Part shown: piece by piece, positions 1 through 7,416 of the stretch
How positions within the stretch are numbered: the stretch's first letter is position 1
Layout of the letters: every line of letters begins with the position of its first letter
Origin: an uncultured Ruminococcus sp.
GTDB lineage: Bacteria; Bacillota; Clostridia; Oscillospirales; Ruminococcaceae
Assembly (NCBI GenBank): GCA_900543105.1
Contig: UQQA01000021.1
Coordinates: 1-24,849, forward strand
DNA length: 24,849 nt
Reading direction: 5' to 3'
Program-made: the position numbers and the translations under genes
Notes under the pieces: generated by a model
The model's database searches: none
Told to the model about the DNA's origin: nothing
Seen by the model: the letters and a program-made list of their open reading frames with translations, nothing else

Positions 1-62
1 CCGAAATCCTATATATTTGAGATTGTCGGCTTGATTTTTTCCAAATTTTAAATGGTGTTTAG

Positions 63-68
63 TATAAT
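63..68 (+). promoter_or_regulatory. Possible -10 box for the MoxR operon
   Basis: TATAAT lies 43 bases before the ATG at 112. The -35 region is poor: TTCCAA at 39-44 would give an 18-base spacer. The AT-rich setting and position suit a sigma-A promoter, but the assignment is tentative. Bases 1-111 hold no other recognisable feature apart from the ribosome binding site. Confidence 0.4.
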
Positions 69-111
69 AATTTGGCTGACGGAATTTTTATAAAAAAGCT
101 TGGAGGAAATT

Positions 112-1041
112 ATGGATAAAAGAATTTCCGCACTTATCGAAAACATTGAAAAGGTCATTATCGGAAAGCACGATGTTATCATGAATGCTGTAACTGCACT
201 CATTATGGAGGGTCATGTTCTTATCGAGGATGTTCCCGGCGTTGGAAAGACCCAGCTTGCGGCGGCACTTTCACGCTCTGTCGGCGGCAGCTTCAACCGT
301 ATACAGCTCACGCCTGACATTATGCCGTCCGATATCACGGGATTTTCGATGATAAACAGAACTACGGGCGAGTTTGAATACAAAAAGGGCGCGGCATTCT
401 GCAACTTTCTGCTTGCGGACGAGATAAACCGTGCTTCGCCAAAGGCGCAGTCGGCTCTGCTCGAAGTTATGGAGGAACGTCAGATAAGCGTTGACGGTCA
501 GACGCACTCGCTTATGCGCCCGTTTATGGTTCTCGCAACGCAGAACCCCGTTGAAACCTACGGCACTTATCATCTTCCCGAGGCGCAGATGGATCGTTTC
601 GCGATGCGTATAAGCATGGGTTATCCGACCTTAGCCGAGGAGAGCGCTATACTCGAACGAAACGAATTCGAGAACCCCGTTTCAAAGCTTTCCGCCGTTA
701 TCACAACGGACGATGTTGCCGCTTTGCAGGACGAAGCGAAGAAAGTCCGCGCGGCTGAAAATGTCAAGAACTACATCGTTTCCATTGCCGAAGCAACGAG
801 AAATGATGAAAATATCAAGCTTGGAGTAAGTCCGAGAGGAAGCATCGCACTTTTCAAGGCTGCAAAGGCAAGAGCTTTTATCGACGGCAGGGATTTTATC
901 ACGCCCGATGATGTAAAAGACTGCGCCGCTATCGTGCTTGCGCACAGAATAATGCTCTCACCAAAGGGAAAAGCTTCGCTCGGTTCTGCCGAAGCCGTTA
1001 TCGATGCCGCAGTATCGCGTGTTGCCGTTCCGACCGAATAA
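112..1041 (+). CDS. MoxR family AAA+ ATPase
   Basis: This is a 309-residue cytosolic AAA+ ATPase of the MoxR family, whose members act as chaperone-like ATPases that assemble or activate partner proteins. Visible motifs are a Walker A loop (GVGKT, residues 43-47), a Walker B motif (LADEINRA, D103-E104), the following PKAQSALLEVMEERQ segment typical of MoxR, a sensor-1 region (ATQNP) and a C-terminal lid. A TTG at 100 would extend the frame, but the ATG at 112 follows GGAGGA at 102-107 at a normal distance and is preferred. A DUF58 gene starts 12 bases after the stop and a transglutaminase-like membrane gene comes next. This trio is widely conserved and is thought to work at the cell envelope. 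The substrate is unknown. Confidence 0.93.
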   Translation: MDKRISALIENIEKVIIGKHDVIMNAVTALIMEGHVLIEDVPGVGKTQLAAALSRSVGGSFNRIQLTPDIMPSDITGFSMINRTTGEFEYKKGAAFCNFLLADEINRASPKAQSALLEVMEERQISVDGQTHSLMRPFMVLATQNPVETYGTYHLPEAQMDRFAMRISMGYPTLAEESAILERNEFENPVSKLSAVITTDDVAALQDEAKKVRAAENVKNYIVSIAEATRNDENIKLGVSPRGSIALFKAAKARAFIDGRDFITPDDVKDCAAIVLAHRIMLSPKGKASLGSAEAVIDAAVSRVAVPTE

Positions 1042-1053
1042 GAGGAACAAGCC

Positions 1054-2256
1054 ATGAAAAAAACGCGTCCCCCCAAAAAACAGAGCCGAGCAGCGGCGCT
1101 CATCGTTCGGTGCTTCGGCTACATTATCGCTCTCGGACTTTCCCTCGTTTTCGCGCTCTATATGTCAGCTCCGACGGGCTGGACTTTCTTCTACGTCCTT
1201 GCGGCTGCGCTCGTGTTTTCGCTTATCGTTCATCTTATGACCTTTATTTCGTATAAAAAAGGTCTTATCCGTGCAGAAATGTCATTCGGCAGCACTCTTG
1301 TTTACAAAAATGAAGAATTGAAGCTTCACATCAGGCTCACGAATGACAGCCTGCTCCCCATTTCAAACATAAAAATAATGCTTGCCGAAACGGACGGCGC
1401 AGTTTATGATACGTCCGAATTTTCCGCTGCCATCAGTGCAAAGGGCAGCACAAGCTTTGATGCTGTGATAAAGCCGACGATGTGGGGTGCGCTTCATATC
1501 GGCGAAGCGAAGATAACGATATCCGACTTTATGAATTTTATCAGCTTCGGCGTAAAACCGCTCCCGAGCAGCGAAAAAGTCTATGTTTTCCCCGATATTC
1601 CCGAGATTTCGCCGGATTGTCCTTTTATCCGCTCCGCTGCGGACGCGATGCGCTTTTCGGACGAAAGCGAGGACACCAAGGAAAACGACAGCTACAGTAT
1701 GTTCGGCGGAATGCCGGGCTTCACCCACCGAGAATATGCCGAGGGTGATCCGATAAAACGCATAAACTGGAAGCTTTCCTCGAAAAAAGATGCGTATTAT
1801 GTCCGTCTTGATGATGAGATCGAAGCTATGCAGCAGACTGTCGTTATCGACAGCGGCGGAACTGACCGCAGGCTTTGCGAGCGATCGGTCGAGGGTTCGC
1901 TCGGAGTTTGTTCTGCGCTTTTGAAGCTTGGATTTGAAAGCTCTGTATGGTTTCGGACGGAAAACGGCTTTGAGCCGCACGAGGTCAACGATGAATCGGG
2001 ACTTTCCGAGCTTCGGACGGCACTTGCGCGGTATGAATTTTCTTCGCCCGAAAAAACACCCCGACTTCCAGTAAAAGAGCTTTGCGATGCCGAAAAAATA
2101 GGTGCAGCGATGCTTTTCACCCCCTGCGCAGACGCTTTGCTCAAAGCAGAAATGGATCACGCCGAAAATTACGGTCTGAAATTCACTGCGATAGCTCACG
2201 ATATCCCAGATAACATAAACGGTGCTGAATTTATTGCAGATGACTTTATCAAATAA
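1054..2256 (+). CDS. DUF58 domain protein, membrane anchored
   Basis: This 400-residue protein has a basic N-terminus, two hydrophobic helices (about residues 18-62) and a large soluble part. The hallmark of DUF58 is present: a G-D-P-I-K-x-I-N-W-K stretch at residues 231-240, followed by a von Willebrand-like fold region. DUF58 proteins are regularly encoded beside MoxR ATPases and are proposed partners or targets of them. Their biochemical activity is not established. The gene begins 12 bases after the MoxR stop with an AGAGGAA ribosome binding site, so the two are co-transcribed and probably translationally coupled. Length is normal for the family and no lesion is visible. Confidence 0.9.
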   Translation: MKKTRPPKKQSRAAALIVRCFGYIIALGLSLVFALYMSAPTGWTFFYVLAAALVFSLIVHLMTFISYKKGLIRAEMSFGSTLVYKNEELKLHIRLTNDSLLPISNIKIMLAETDGAVYDTSEFSAAISAKGSTSFDAVIKPTMWGALHIGEAKITISDFMNFISFGVKPLPSSEKVYVFPDIPEISPDCPFIRSAADAMRFSDESEDTKENDSYSMFGGMPGFTHREYAEGDPIKRINWKLSSKKDAYYVRLDDEIEAMQQTVVIDSGGTDRRLCERSVEGSLGVCSALLKLGFESSVWFRTENGFEPHEVNDESGLSELRTALARYEFSSPEKTPRLPVKELCDAEKIGAAMLFTPCADALLKAEMDHAENYGLKFTAIAHDIPDNINGAEFIADDFIK

Positions 2257-2283
2257 ACTTTTTAAAAGAAAGGAGCGGCAGAT

Positions 2284-4545
2284 TTGGAAGATACAAAATT
2301 TTTTTCGCGTGAAAATATAGCAAAAAAGACTCTGCCGTTTATCTTTGTGCAGGTAATCTGCTCTGCACTCGCCTATCTCTACCTTAAAACCTATATCAAC
2401 GTATACGGTCTGCTCTCGGCAGGACTTACGCTCGTTTTCTTTGCGGCGCTCGACTTTATCTCAAAGCATAAAAATGTCGGATTTTTCGTTTATGCAGGGT
2501 TAATGGCTGTTATCTTCGCCGCGATAGATTTTTTTATGGCATTCGCGCCGAGCAGGATAGAATTTATCGAATGGTTTATGACGGGTGCTGCGACTATCGA
2601 AACGAACGCCGCGTATATGCTTTCGCTGATGCTGTTCTTCACGTTTTTCATCAGCTCGGCGGTCTATTATTTCACGCACCTTATCTACCGAATTTCGATT
2701 CTGACGCTGCTCGCGATGATACCATGTGCGGTTTTTATCAAGGCTTCGCAGCCCGTGCCGACATTTTATGCCGCCGCACTCGCCGCAGTTGATGTTCTGA
2801 TTTATCTTTACCACTACAAAGCCTCGGACAAGGCTATTCCAAACCATGGAAAAGCCGCCGCCTTGACGGGTTATATCGACTTCGCCGTTGCTGCGCTTCT
2901 CATTGCGCTTATTATCCCGAAGCCGCAGGAAACGCCTTACTACGAAAAATTTGAGCAGTTCAGCTCCTACTTTTCATTCAGCGGAAACTATGGCAGGATC
3001 AATGGCAGCTACACTGAACATTCGGGAAACGCTGACCTTTACAATCGGATGGAAAGCCGCCAGCTTTTCGTTGTCAACACCGATTCGCCCGAATATTATA
3101 AGGTTCAGGTCTATGACAGCTACGACAGCAAAAACCGCTGGTGGTACTCGAAAACAGCCGTCCCGAGCAGAATGAGCCGCTTCAACTGGCAGGACGAAGC
3201 CAAGGAACGAAGCCTTTCAAAGCTTGCAAACGCATATCTTGAATATCTTGATAAGGGCGGGCAGCTTCTCCCCGAGGACATCGACAAAAAAATGCTTGAC
3301 CGGTTTGCAGCCGTTGAAGAAACCGTTCATACAGCCTATATAAAGCCGATAAATTATCCGTCAGTCTACCTGCTTGCGCCCGAGAGAACGATCGACACCT
3401 CTTTGTACGGACGAAGCGATGTAACGTCAACAAGGCGCACCGACCTCGGCGAAATTATGACCGACACTACTGTGAACAACGCATTCCTGCTCCCAAACGA
3501 GGAATATTCCGTTGACTTTTACGGCAGGAACGCTGCCTATTCGAGCGGTTATATCGAGTCGGGGCTTTGCAATATGAGCGCAGAGGATTTCTATGAACTT
3601 CTTATTGATATGATAAACTGCGGACTAAGCTATGACAGCTACAGTACGGTCTTTGCATTTCTGCGTGAATACAATAATGAATTTTCCGATCTTCCATCAA
3701 GCTTTGTCGGCTTTGAGGAATACGATATTTCCGAAGAAATGCGCACCCTTTCAGCAAGCATAACCGAAGGTCTGACTTATGACTACGAAAAAGCCGAAGC
3801 CATAGAAGCATTTTTCAACGACGGAAGCTTTACCTACGACCTCGGTTACAGAGCGCCGACAGACAAGGATACTCCGGAGTTTTTTGTGAACGAGAGCCGC
3901 AGAGGAACCTGCTCCGATTTTGCAACAGCGTTCTGCCTGCTCGCCAAAGCCGCAGGTCTGAATGTCCACTATGTCGAGGGCTTTAACAGCGGCGACATAC
4001 AGACCGCAGGCGTTTACAGCATCTCGACCGAAAATGCCCATGCTTTCCCCGAAGTCTACATCGCAGGCGCAGGCTGGACGATATACGAACCCACGGTTTC
4101 GGGCAGCGGCGCAGGCTCGGGCGGCGGCAGCGGCAGTGATAACGGCGAAACTGACTACCTCACGGTATTTGTCACAAGCGTGACCGTTGCAGTCATCGGA
4201 ATTTTGCTTCTTGTACTCGCACTTCTTATGCCGACAATAAGTGAAAAGCTGTTCATTCTCCGCGTAAAACATTCGGACGGCAGCAAAGCGGTGATAATGC
4301 TTTACAACCGACTTTCGGCAAAGCTCTCCAAGCGCTTCAAAACGGAAACCAAAACTCTTACACCAAAGCAGCTTTCTGGATTCATAGCCGAAAAGACGAA
4401 CAGAAATGCGGAAGAAATAATCACACCGTTTGAACAAGCCTGCTACGGCGAGCAAAGCATTACAAAAGAAGCCGCAGCTAAGGCATTGGAAGAATACAAT
4501 TTGACATTGAAAAATATTAAGCAAAAAAACAAATCTAAATCGTAA
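2284..4545 (+). CDS. Transglutaminase-like membrane protein (TgpA type)
   Basis: This is a 753-residue integral membrane protein. A block of about six hydrophobic helices (residues 12-210) is followed by an extracellular region with a transglutaminase-like core, a Gly/Ser-rich linker (about 606-624), one more helix (about 628-652) and a cytoplasmic tail. The catalytic Cys lies in GTCSDFA (C543) and the His in NAHAFPEVY (H586). The third position is Glu (E602 in YEPT) where Asp is usual, a substitution I recall from other bacterial members. It starts at TTG 2284 behind AAAGGAG; no ATG fits as well. It is the third gene of the MoxR-DUF58 operon. A role in envelope protein modification or proteolysis is inferred; the substrate is unknown. 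Confidence 0.88.
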   Translation: MEDTKFFSRENIAKKTLPFIFVQVICSALAYLYLKTYINVYGLLSAGLTLVFFAALDFISKHKNVGFFVYAGLMAVIFAAIDFFMAFAPSRIEFIEWFMTGAATIETNAAYMLSLMLFFTFFISSAVYYFTHLIYRISILTLLAMIPCAVFIKASQPVPTFYAAALAAVDVLIYLYHYKASDKAIPNHGKAAALTGYIDFAVAALLIALIIPKPQETPYYEKFEQFSSYFSFSGNYGRINGSYTEHSGNADLYNRMESRQLFVVNTDSPEYYKVQVYDSYDSKNRWWYSKTAVPSRMSRFNWQDEAKERSLSKLANAYLEYLDKGGQLLPEDIDKKMLDRFAAVEETVHTAYIKPINYPSVYLLAPERTIDTSLYGRSDVTSTRRTDLGEIMTDTTVNNAFLLPNEEYSVDFYGRNAAYSSGYIESGLCNMSAEDFYELLIDMINCGLSYDSYSTVFAFLREYNNEFSDLPSSFVGFEEYDISEEMRTLSASITEGLTYDYEKAEAIEAFFNDGSFTYDLGYRAPTDKDTPEFFVNESRRGTCSDFATAFCLLAKAAGLNVHYVEGFNSGDIQTAGVYSISTENAHAFPEVYIAGAGWTIYEPTVSGSGAGSGGGSGSDNGETDYLTVFVTSVTVAVIGILLLVLALLMPTISEKLFILRVKHSDGSKAVIMLYNRLSAKLSKRFKTETKTLTPKQLSGFIAEKTNRNAEEIITPFEQACYGEQSITKEAAAKALEEYNLTLKNIKQKNKSKS

Positions 4546-4551
4546 TATTTT

Positions 4552-4615
4552 AATACAAACAAGACCTGTTTTCAAAGGGATTTTCCCGATGAAAACAGGT
4601 CTGTTTGTTTGTATT
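4552..4615. terminator. Bidirectional intrinsic terminator between convergent genes
   Basis: AGACCTGTTTTC (4562-4573) pairs perfectly with GAAAACAGGTCT (4591-4602). Outside this core, AATACAAAC (4552-4560) pairs with GTTTGTATT (4607-4615) across a small bulge, and the loop holds a nested GGGA/TCCC. T-rich sequence follows the stem on the plus strand. It sits just after the transglutaminase-like gene and faces the end of the GGDEF gene, so it may stop transcription from both sides. Confidence 0.85.
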
Positions 4616-4683
4616 GAAACGACTTTCGGCGCGGAACAAAAGCCCGTCACCTACAAAAATTTTACCTAAAAATAAAAGGTTTG

Positions 4684-4715
4684 CAACAGACGGATATAGA
4701 ATCCGCCCCTACGGA
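4684..4715. repeat. Fragment resembling a common interspersed gut-bacterial repeat
   Basis: The stretch contains CGGAT-ATAGA-ATCCG, a small palindrome, followed by CCCCTACGG. I recall very similar CGGAT/ATCCGCCCCTACGG sequences as dispersed intergenic repeats in many Clostridia and Bacteroidia. Only one copy lies in this window, so its repeat nature cannot be shown here. Confidence 0.35.
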
Positions 4716-4750
4716 AATCAGGTTTTCGCTGAAAATTTGCGAAACTAAAT

Positions 4751-4782
4751 AATTCCGAATTCCGCATTCCGAATTCCGAATT
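4751..4782. repeat. 7-bp tandem repeat (AATTCCG)n
   Basis: Four units of AATTCCG, the third reading CATTCCG, plus a partial fifth unit lie directly before the GGDEF gene stop at 4786. Each unit boundary forms GAATTC-like palindromic half sites. It is a simple-sequence tract of no known function and could vary in length by slippage. Confidence 0.8.
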
Positions 4783-4785
4783 TAA

Positions 4786-6714
4786 TTAGTCTCTTTCCGC
4801 CCTTCTCCTTTTCTTGTCCTCATACATAAGGTGATCAGCTTCTTTTATGAATACGTCAATTCCGTCGTCTTCGGTCGGAACGGCTTTGTAAACGCCAATG
4901 CTGCCGCGAACTTTGTACGGCTTGCCCGATGATGCGTTTATTCTGTCAAGACACTCATCCAGCTTTGCAAGATACTCCTTGTCAAAATTTTCGTGCGGCG
5001 AGATGCCTGCTGCAACATACTCATCTCCGCCGAATCTTGCTGTAAAAAGTCTGCCCTCGGCAGCTTCGGATATTGCTTTCGCCATTGAGCTTATCGCAAA
5101 GTCGCCCCCGTCATGACCATAGGTATCATTTATGGTCTTTAGCCTGTCAAGGTCCACCGAGATCATTATAAACTCCCTGCCCTTTTCTCGGCAGTCCTCA
5201 AACGCTTTTTGCGCAAATTTGAAAAAGCCGCGTCTGTTCAGGAGCGTTGTCAGCGGATCACGGATATACATTTCTTCAAGTTTATCAAGAGATGAATGAA
5301 GCGTTGCACGAACTCGTGCATTTTCCAGTACCAATCCGATAACTCCACAGTCGTATGTATTTGTCACGTTGTAATTTCCGTGGCACTGTGTGAATTCGAC
5401 CGCGAGGTAGCCAATGGATTTATTTTGAAAATGTATCGGCTGGAACATTATATTCGGGCAGGTACGCAGAACAGTATTCAGCTCGGGGATAAGCTCCGCC
5501 GTATCGAAAACAGGCAATACCGCCGATTTTTGCGTCTGAAAATCAAATTCCACGCCATAGCCGATCTTTGACGAATAGCCGTTCGTTCTGTAAAAGCTGT
5601 AATCACGGTTCGGATCATCGCTGTTCTTTATCTCGGAATAAAAATCATCGCATATACACATCCATGAGTGCTTTGTCCATATTTTTTTGAGAAAAACGTC
5701 CATTTTTCTCACAGTTGCGGCAAAATCGAAGTCTATTTTTACTGCATCGGCAGTTGTGATGATGAATTTTGCGTAGTATTTGAAGCGGTTCACATCGTCA
5801 TAGAGCGTGTGCATATTGTCGTTGAGTTCCTTGGGTGCTGATATCGGTTTGCAGCCGCACGACTGCGAAAAAAATCTCTCAGCCTTTATCGTGTCTGCTC
5901 CGACAGGCGCGATATTTCCGCTCAGTATCTTATGCAAAACGTCTGTAATGCGGTCAGCCGCCATACTCATATTGGTTCGCGCGGTCGTCAGCGACGGAAC
6001 ATAGCTCATAGCTTCGGGTATGCCGTCAACGCCCGTTACGATCAACTCGTCCGGTATGGATATCCCAAGCTGTGCCGCTTTTCGGCTAACGCCGAGTGCC
6101 ATTGAATCATTCGCACATATTACGGCATCGGGAATGTTCCCGTCCCTATACCATTTTTCAAAAACAGCTTCAGCGGCTTCATGCCAGAAATAACCCGTTC
6201 CGAAAAGCGATTCATCGATAGGAAGTCCGTATTTTTTGAGCGTTTCACGGAAGATATCCTCTCGCTGGTCGGAAACGCCGTTGTCCCTGTCGCCGCGCAT
6301 AAATGCAAGCTTTTTCCTGCCGTGAACTTCGATAACGTGTTCGATTATCGCGCGCAGACTTTCGTTATAATCAAAAGTAAGGTTATAAGCGCCGTCAATG
6401 TTCTCATCGAGCGAGATTATCGGTACGCAGTGAAGCAATGACTTTTTCGCGATGCTTTTCTTTGCGCTTTCGCTTTTTATCGTCAGCGTGAGCATTATCA
6501 TTGCATCGATATCATCGTAATTTATAAGGCTATAGATGTTGTTTTCGCCGACCTCGTGAGGAGTTCCGAGGCTTCCCTCGATCGATGACGTATGAAACCA
6601 TAGGATATGATATCCCAGTTCATTGAATTGTGTGCAAAGCATTGTAAGAAGCGGACCTGTGTAAACGTTGTCCGTGTCACCCGAAACAACAGCGATCTTT
6701 ATTTCCTTTTCCAC
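4786..6714 (-). CDS. LacI-type ligand-binding domain fused to GGDEF diguanylate cyclase
   Basis: This 642-residue protein has no signal peptide or membrane segment, so it should be cytosolic. Residues 1 to about 285 match the sugar-binding domain of LacI/PBP1-like regulators (for example GISIPDEL, VTGVDGIPEA, PSLTTART) but lack the DNA-binding helix-turn-helix. A Cys-rich SCGC follows, then a middle region of unclear fold, then a C-terminal GGDEF domain from about 475. The DPLTTLLNRR motif is at 486-495 and the active loop is GGDEY (562-566), an accepted variant. The RxxD inhibitory site expected nine residues before the loop is absent. The protein probably makes cyclic di-GMP in response to a small ligand. 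It starts at GTG 6714 behind AAGGAGA. No EAL or PilZ partner lies in the window. Confidence 0.88.
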   Translation of the reverse strand: MEKEIKIAVVSGDTDNVYTGPLLTMLCTQFNELGYHILWFHTSSIEGSLGTPHEVGENNIYSLINYDDIDAMIMLTLTIKSESAKKSIAKKSLLHCVPIISLDENIDGAYNLTFDYNESLRAIIEHVIEVHGRKKLAFMRGDRDNGVSDQREDIFRETLKKYGLPIDESLFGTGYFWHEAAEAVFEKWYRDGNIPDAVICANDSMALGVSRKAAQLGISIPDELIVTGVDGIPEAMSYVPSLTTARTNMSMAADRITDVLHKILSGNIAPVGADTIKAERFFSQSCGCKPISAPKELNDNMHTLYDDVNRFKYYAKFIITTADAVKIDFDFAATVRKMDVFLKKIWTKHSWMCICDDFYSEIKNSDDPNRDYSFYRTNGYSSKIGYGVEFDFQTQKSAVLPVFDTAELIPELNTVLRTCPNIMFQPIHFQNKSIGYLAVEFTQCHGNYNVTNTYDCGVIGLVLENARVRATLHSSLDKLEEMYIRDPLTTLLNRRGFFKFAQKAFEDCREKGREFIMISVDLDRLKTINDTYGHDGGDFAISSMAKAISEAAEGRLFTARFGGDEYVAAGISPHENFDKEYLAKLDECLDRINASSGKPYKVRGSIGVYKAVPTEDDGIDVFIKEADHLMYEDKKRRRAERD

Positions 6715-6782
6715 TGAAAGTCATTCTCCTTCTGTCTTATTAAACAAGGCAAAAATTCACATAATTGTAATAACTTTCTTTA

Positions 6783-6788
6783 ATAATA
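6783..6788 (-). promoter_or_regulatory. Putative extended -10 promoter of the GGDEF gene
   Basis: On the minus strand, TG-G-TATTAT gives an extended -10 about 70 bases upstream of the GTG start. The best -35 at a 17-base spacer is ATGAAT, which is weak. A small TTAAC-A5-GTTAA inverted repeat lies just upstream (about 6811-6826) and could be an operator or chance. Confidence 0.4.
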
Positions 6789-6842
6789 CCACATTGCTGC
6801 GCCAAATTCATTAACTTTTTGTTAACAATACTGATTACCGAT

Positions 6843-6871
6843 AAAAAACCGCCTTCCGATAGGAAAGCGGT
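6843..6871 (-). terminator. Intrinsic terminator after the 95-aa gene
   Basis: On the minus strand ACCGCTTTCC, loop TATC, GGAAGGCGGT forms a 10-bp stem with one G-T pair, followed by a run of T. It lies about 50 bases after the stop at 6919 and separates this gene from the GGDEF gene. Confidence 0.85.
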
Positions 6872-6918
6872 CAATACTGAACGTCAATAAAATTATATTT
6901 GGTAAAGATTATCGAAGC

Positions 6919-7206
6919 TTATTCAGCCGATGCTCTCGAAAGCCAGATATAGGCGATGTCAAGTGCCTCATAAAGGCTGTTCTTTTCGCTCTTTTTAACG
7001 ATAGCTTCTATAGGACTGAGCTTTTCATCGGTAGCCATTTTATAGACCGTGATCTTCTTTGCGACTTCAAGATCGCCGATCTTTTCTTTGTCCTTGATAT
7101 CCATCATAACAACGTAATCATCGTACATATTACCATAATAAATCGTGTTGTCTTTTCTCACAAGAGGGAGTCCTTTATAGGACAGGAATTCTTTCTTTTC
7201 AGCCAT
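6919..7206 (-). CDS. Conserved hypothetical protein, 95 aa
   Basis: A small soluble protein of mixed charge, without signal peptide, Cys clusters or membrane helix. I recall similar short proteins, with the segments YKGLPLVR, IYYGNMYDDYVV and KKSEKNSLYEALDIAYIWL, as a conserved uncharacterised family in Clostridia, but know of no function. The ATG at 7206 follows AAAGGAGGATCAACA, a strong ribosome binding site. The gene is monocistronic, with a consensus promoter upstream (-35 at 7325-7330, -10 at 7302-7307) and its own terminator, which suggests steady and high expression. The fold reads as mostly beta with a C-terminal helix (inferred by eye). Confidence 0.85.
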   Translation of the reverse strand: MAEKKEFLSYKGLPLVRKDNTIYYGNMYDDYVVMMDIKDKEKIGDLEVAKKITVYKMATDEKLSPIEAIVKKSEKNSLYEALDIAYIWLSRASAE

Positions 7207-7301
7207 TGTTGATCCTCCTTTGTGTAACTGAAATGTCCATAAACCGCTTTGATCTTCATAAATGAAAATCTCAGCTTATCTAAAACGTTTAACTATTATT
7301 T

Positions 7302-7330
7302 ATTATACCATACAATATTAATAAAATCAA
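7302..7330 (-). promoter_or_regulatory. Consensus sigma-A promoter of the 95-aa gene
   Basis: On the minus strand TTGATT (7325-7330), a 17-base spacer and TATAAT (7302-7307) preceded by TGG form a near-consensus extended -10 promoter. The leader to the ATG at 7206 is about 90 bases. Confidence 0.82.
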
Positions 7331-7362
7331 TAGCTAATATTAAAAAAATATAGAAAATTTGC

Positions 7363-7410
7363 AAAAAGCGGAAATGCCGCGCAGCAGTAGATCTGCGCAG
7401 CTTGTTCCGC
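7363..7410 (-). terminator. Strong intrinsic terminator of the ABC/Gld operon
   Basis: On the minus strand GCGGAA...TTCCGC (7405-7410 with 7368-7373) encloses a second stem, GCTGCGCAG with CTGCGCGGC, and is followed by TTTTT. It begins 7 bases after the DUF4340 stop and insulates the operon from the next promoter. Confidence 0.88.
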
Positions 7411-7416
7411 AAAAAA

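Noticed and set aside
3751..4650. A 299-codon minus-strand frame opposite the transglutaminase-like gene
   Set aside because: The opposite strand carries a complete catalytic domain, and this frame runs through the terminator hairpin; its product is Cys/Phe/Arg-rich and low in plausibility.
4751..4782. Possible CRISPR-like array
   Set aside because: The 7-bp units are directly adjacent with no spacers and far too short for CRISPR repeats.
4786..6714. LacI-family transcription repressor
   Set aside because: The N-terminus starts directly with the ligand-binding fold and has no helix-turn-helix, while the C-terminus is a GGDEF domain.
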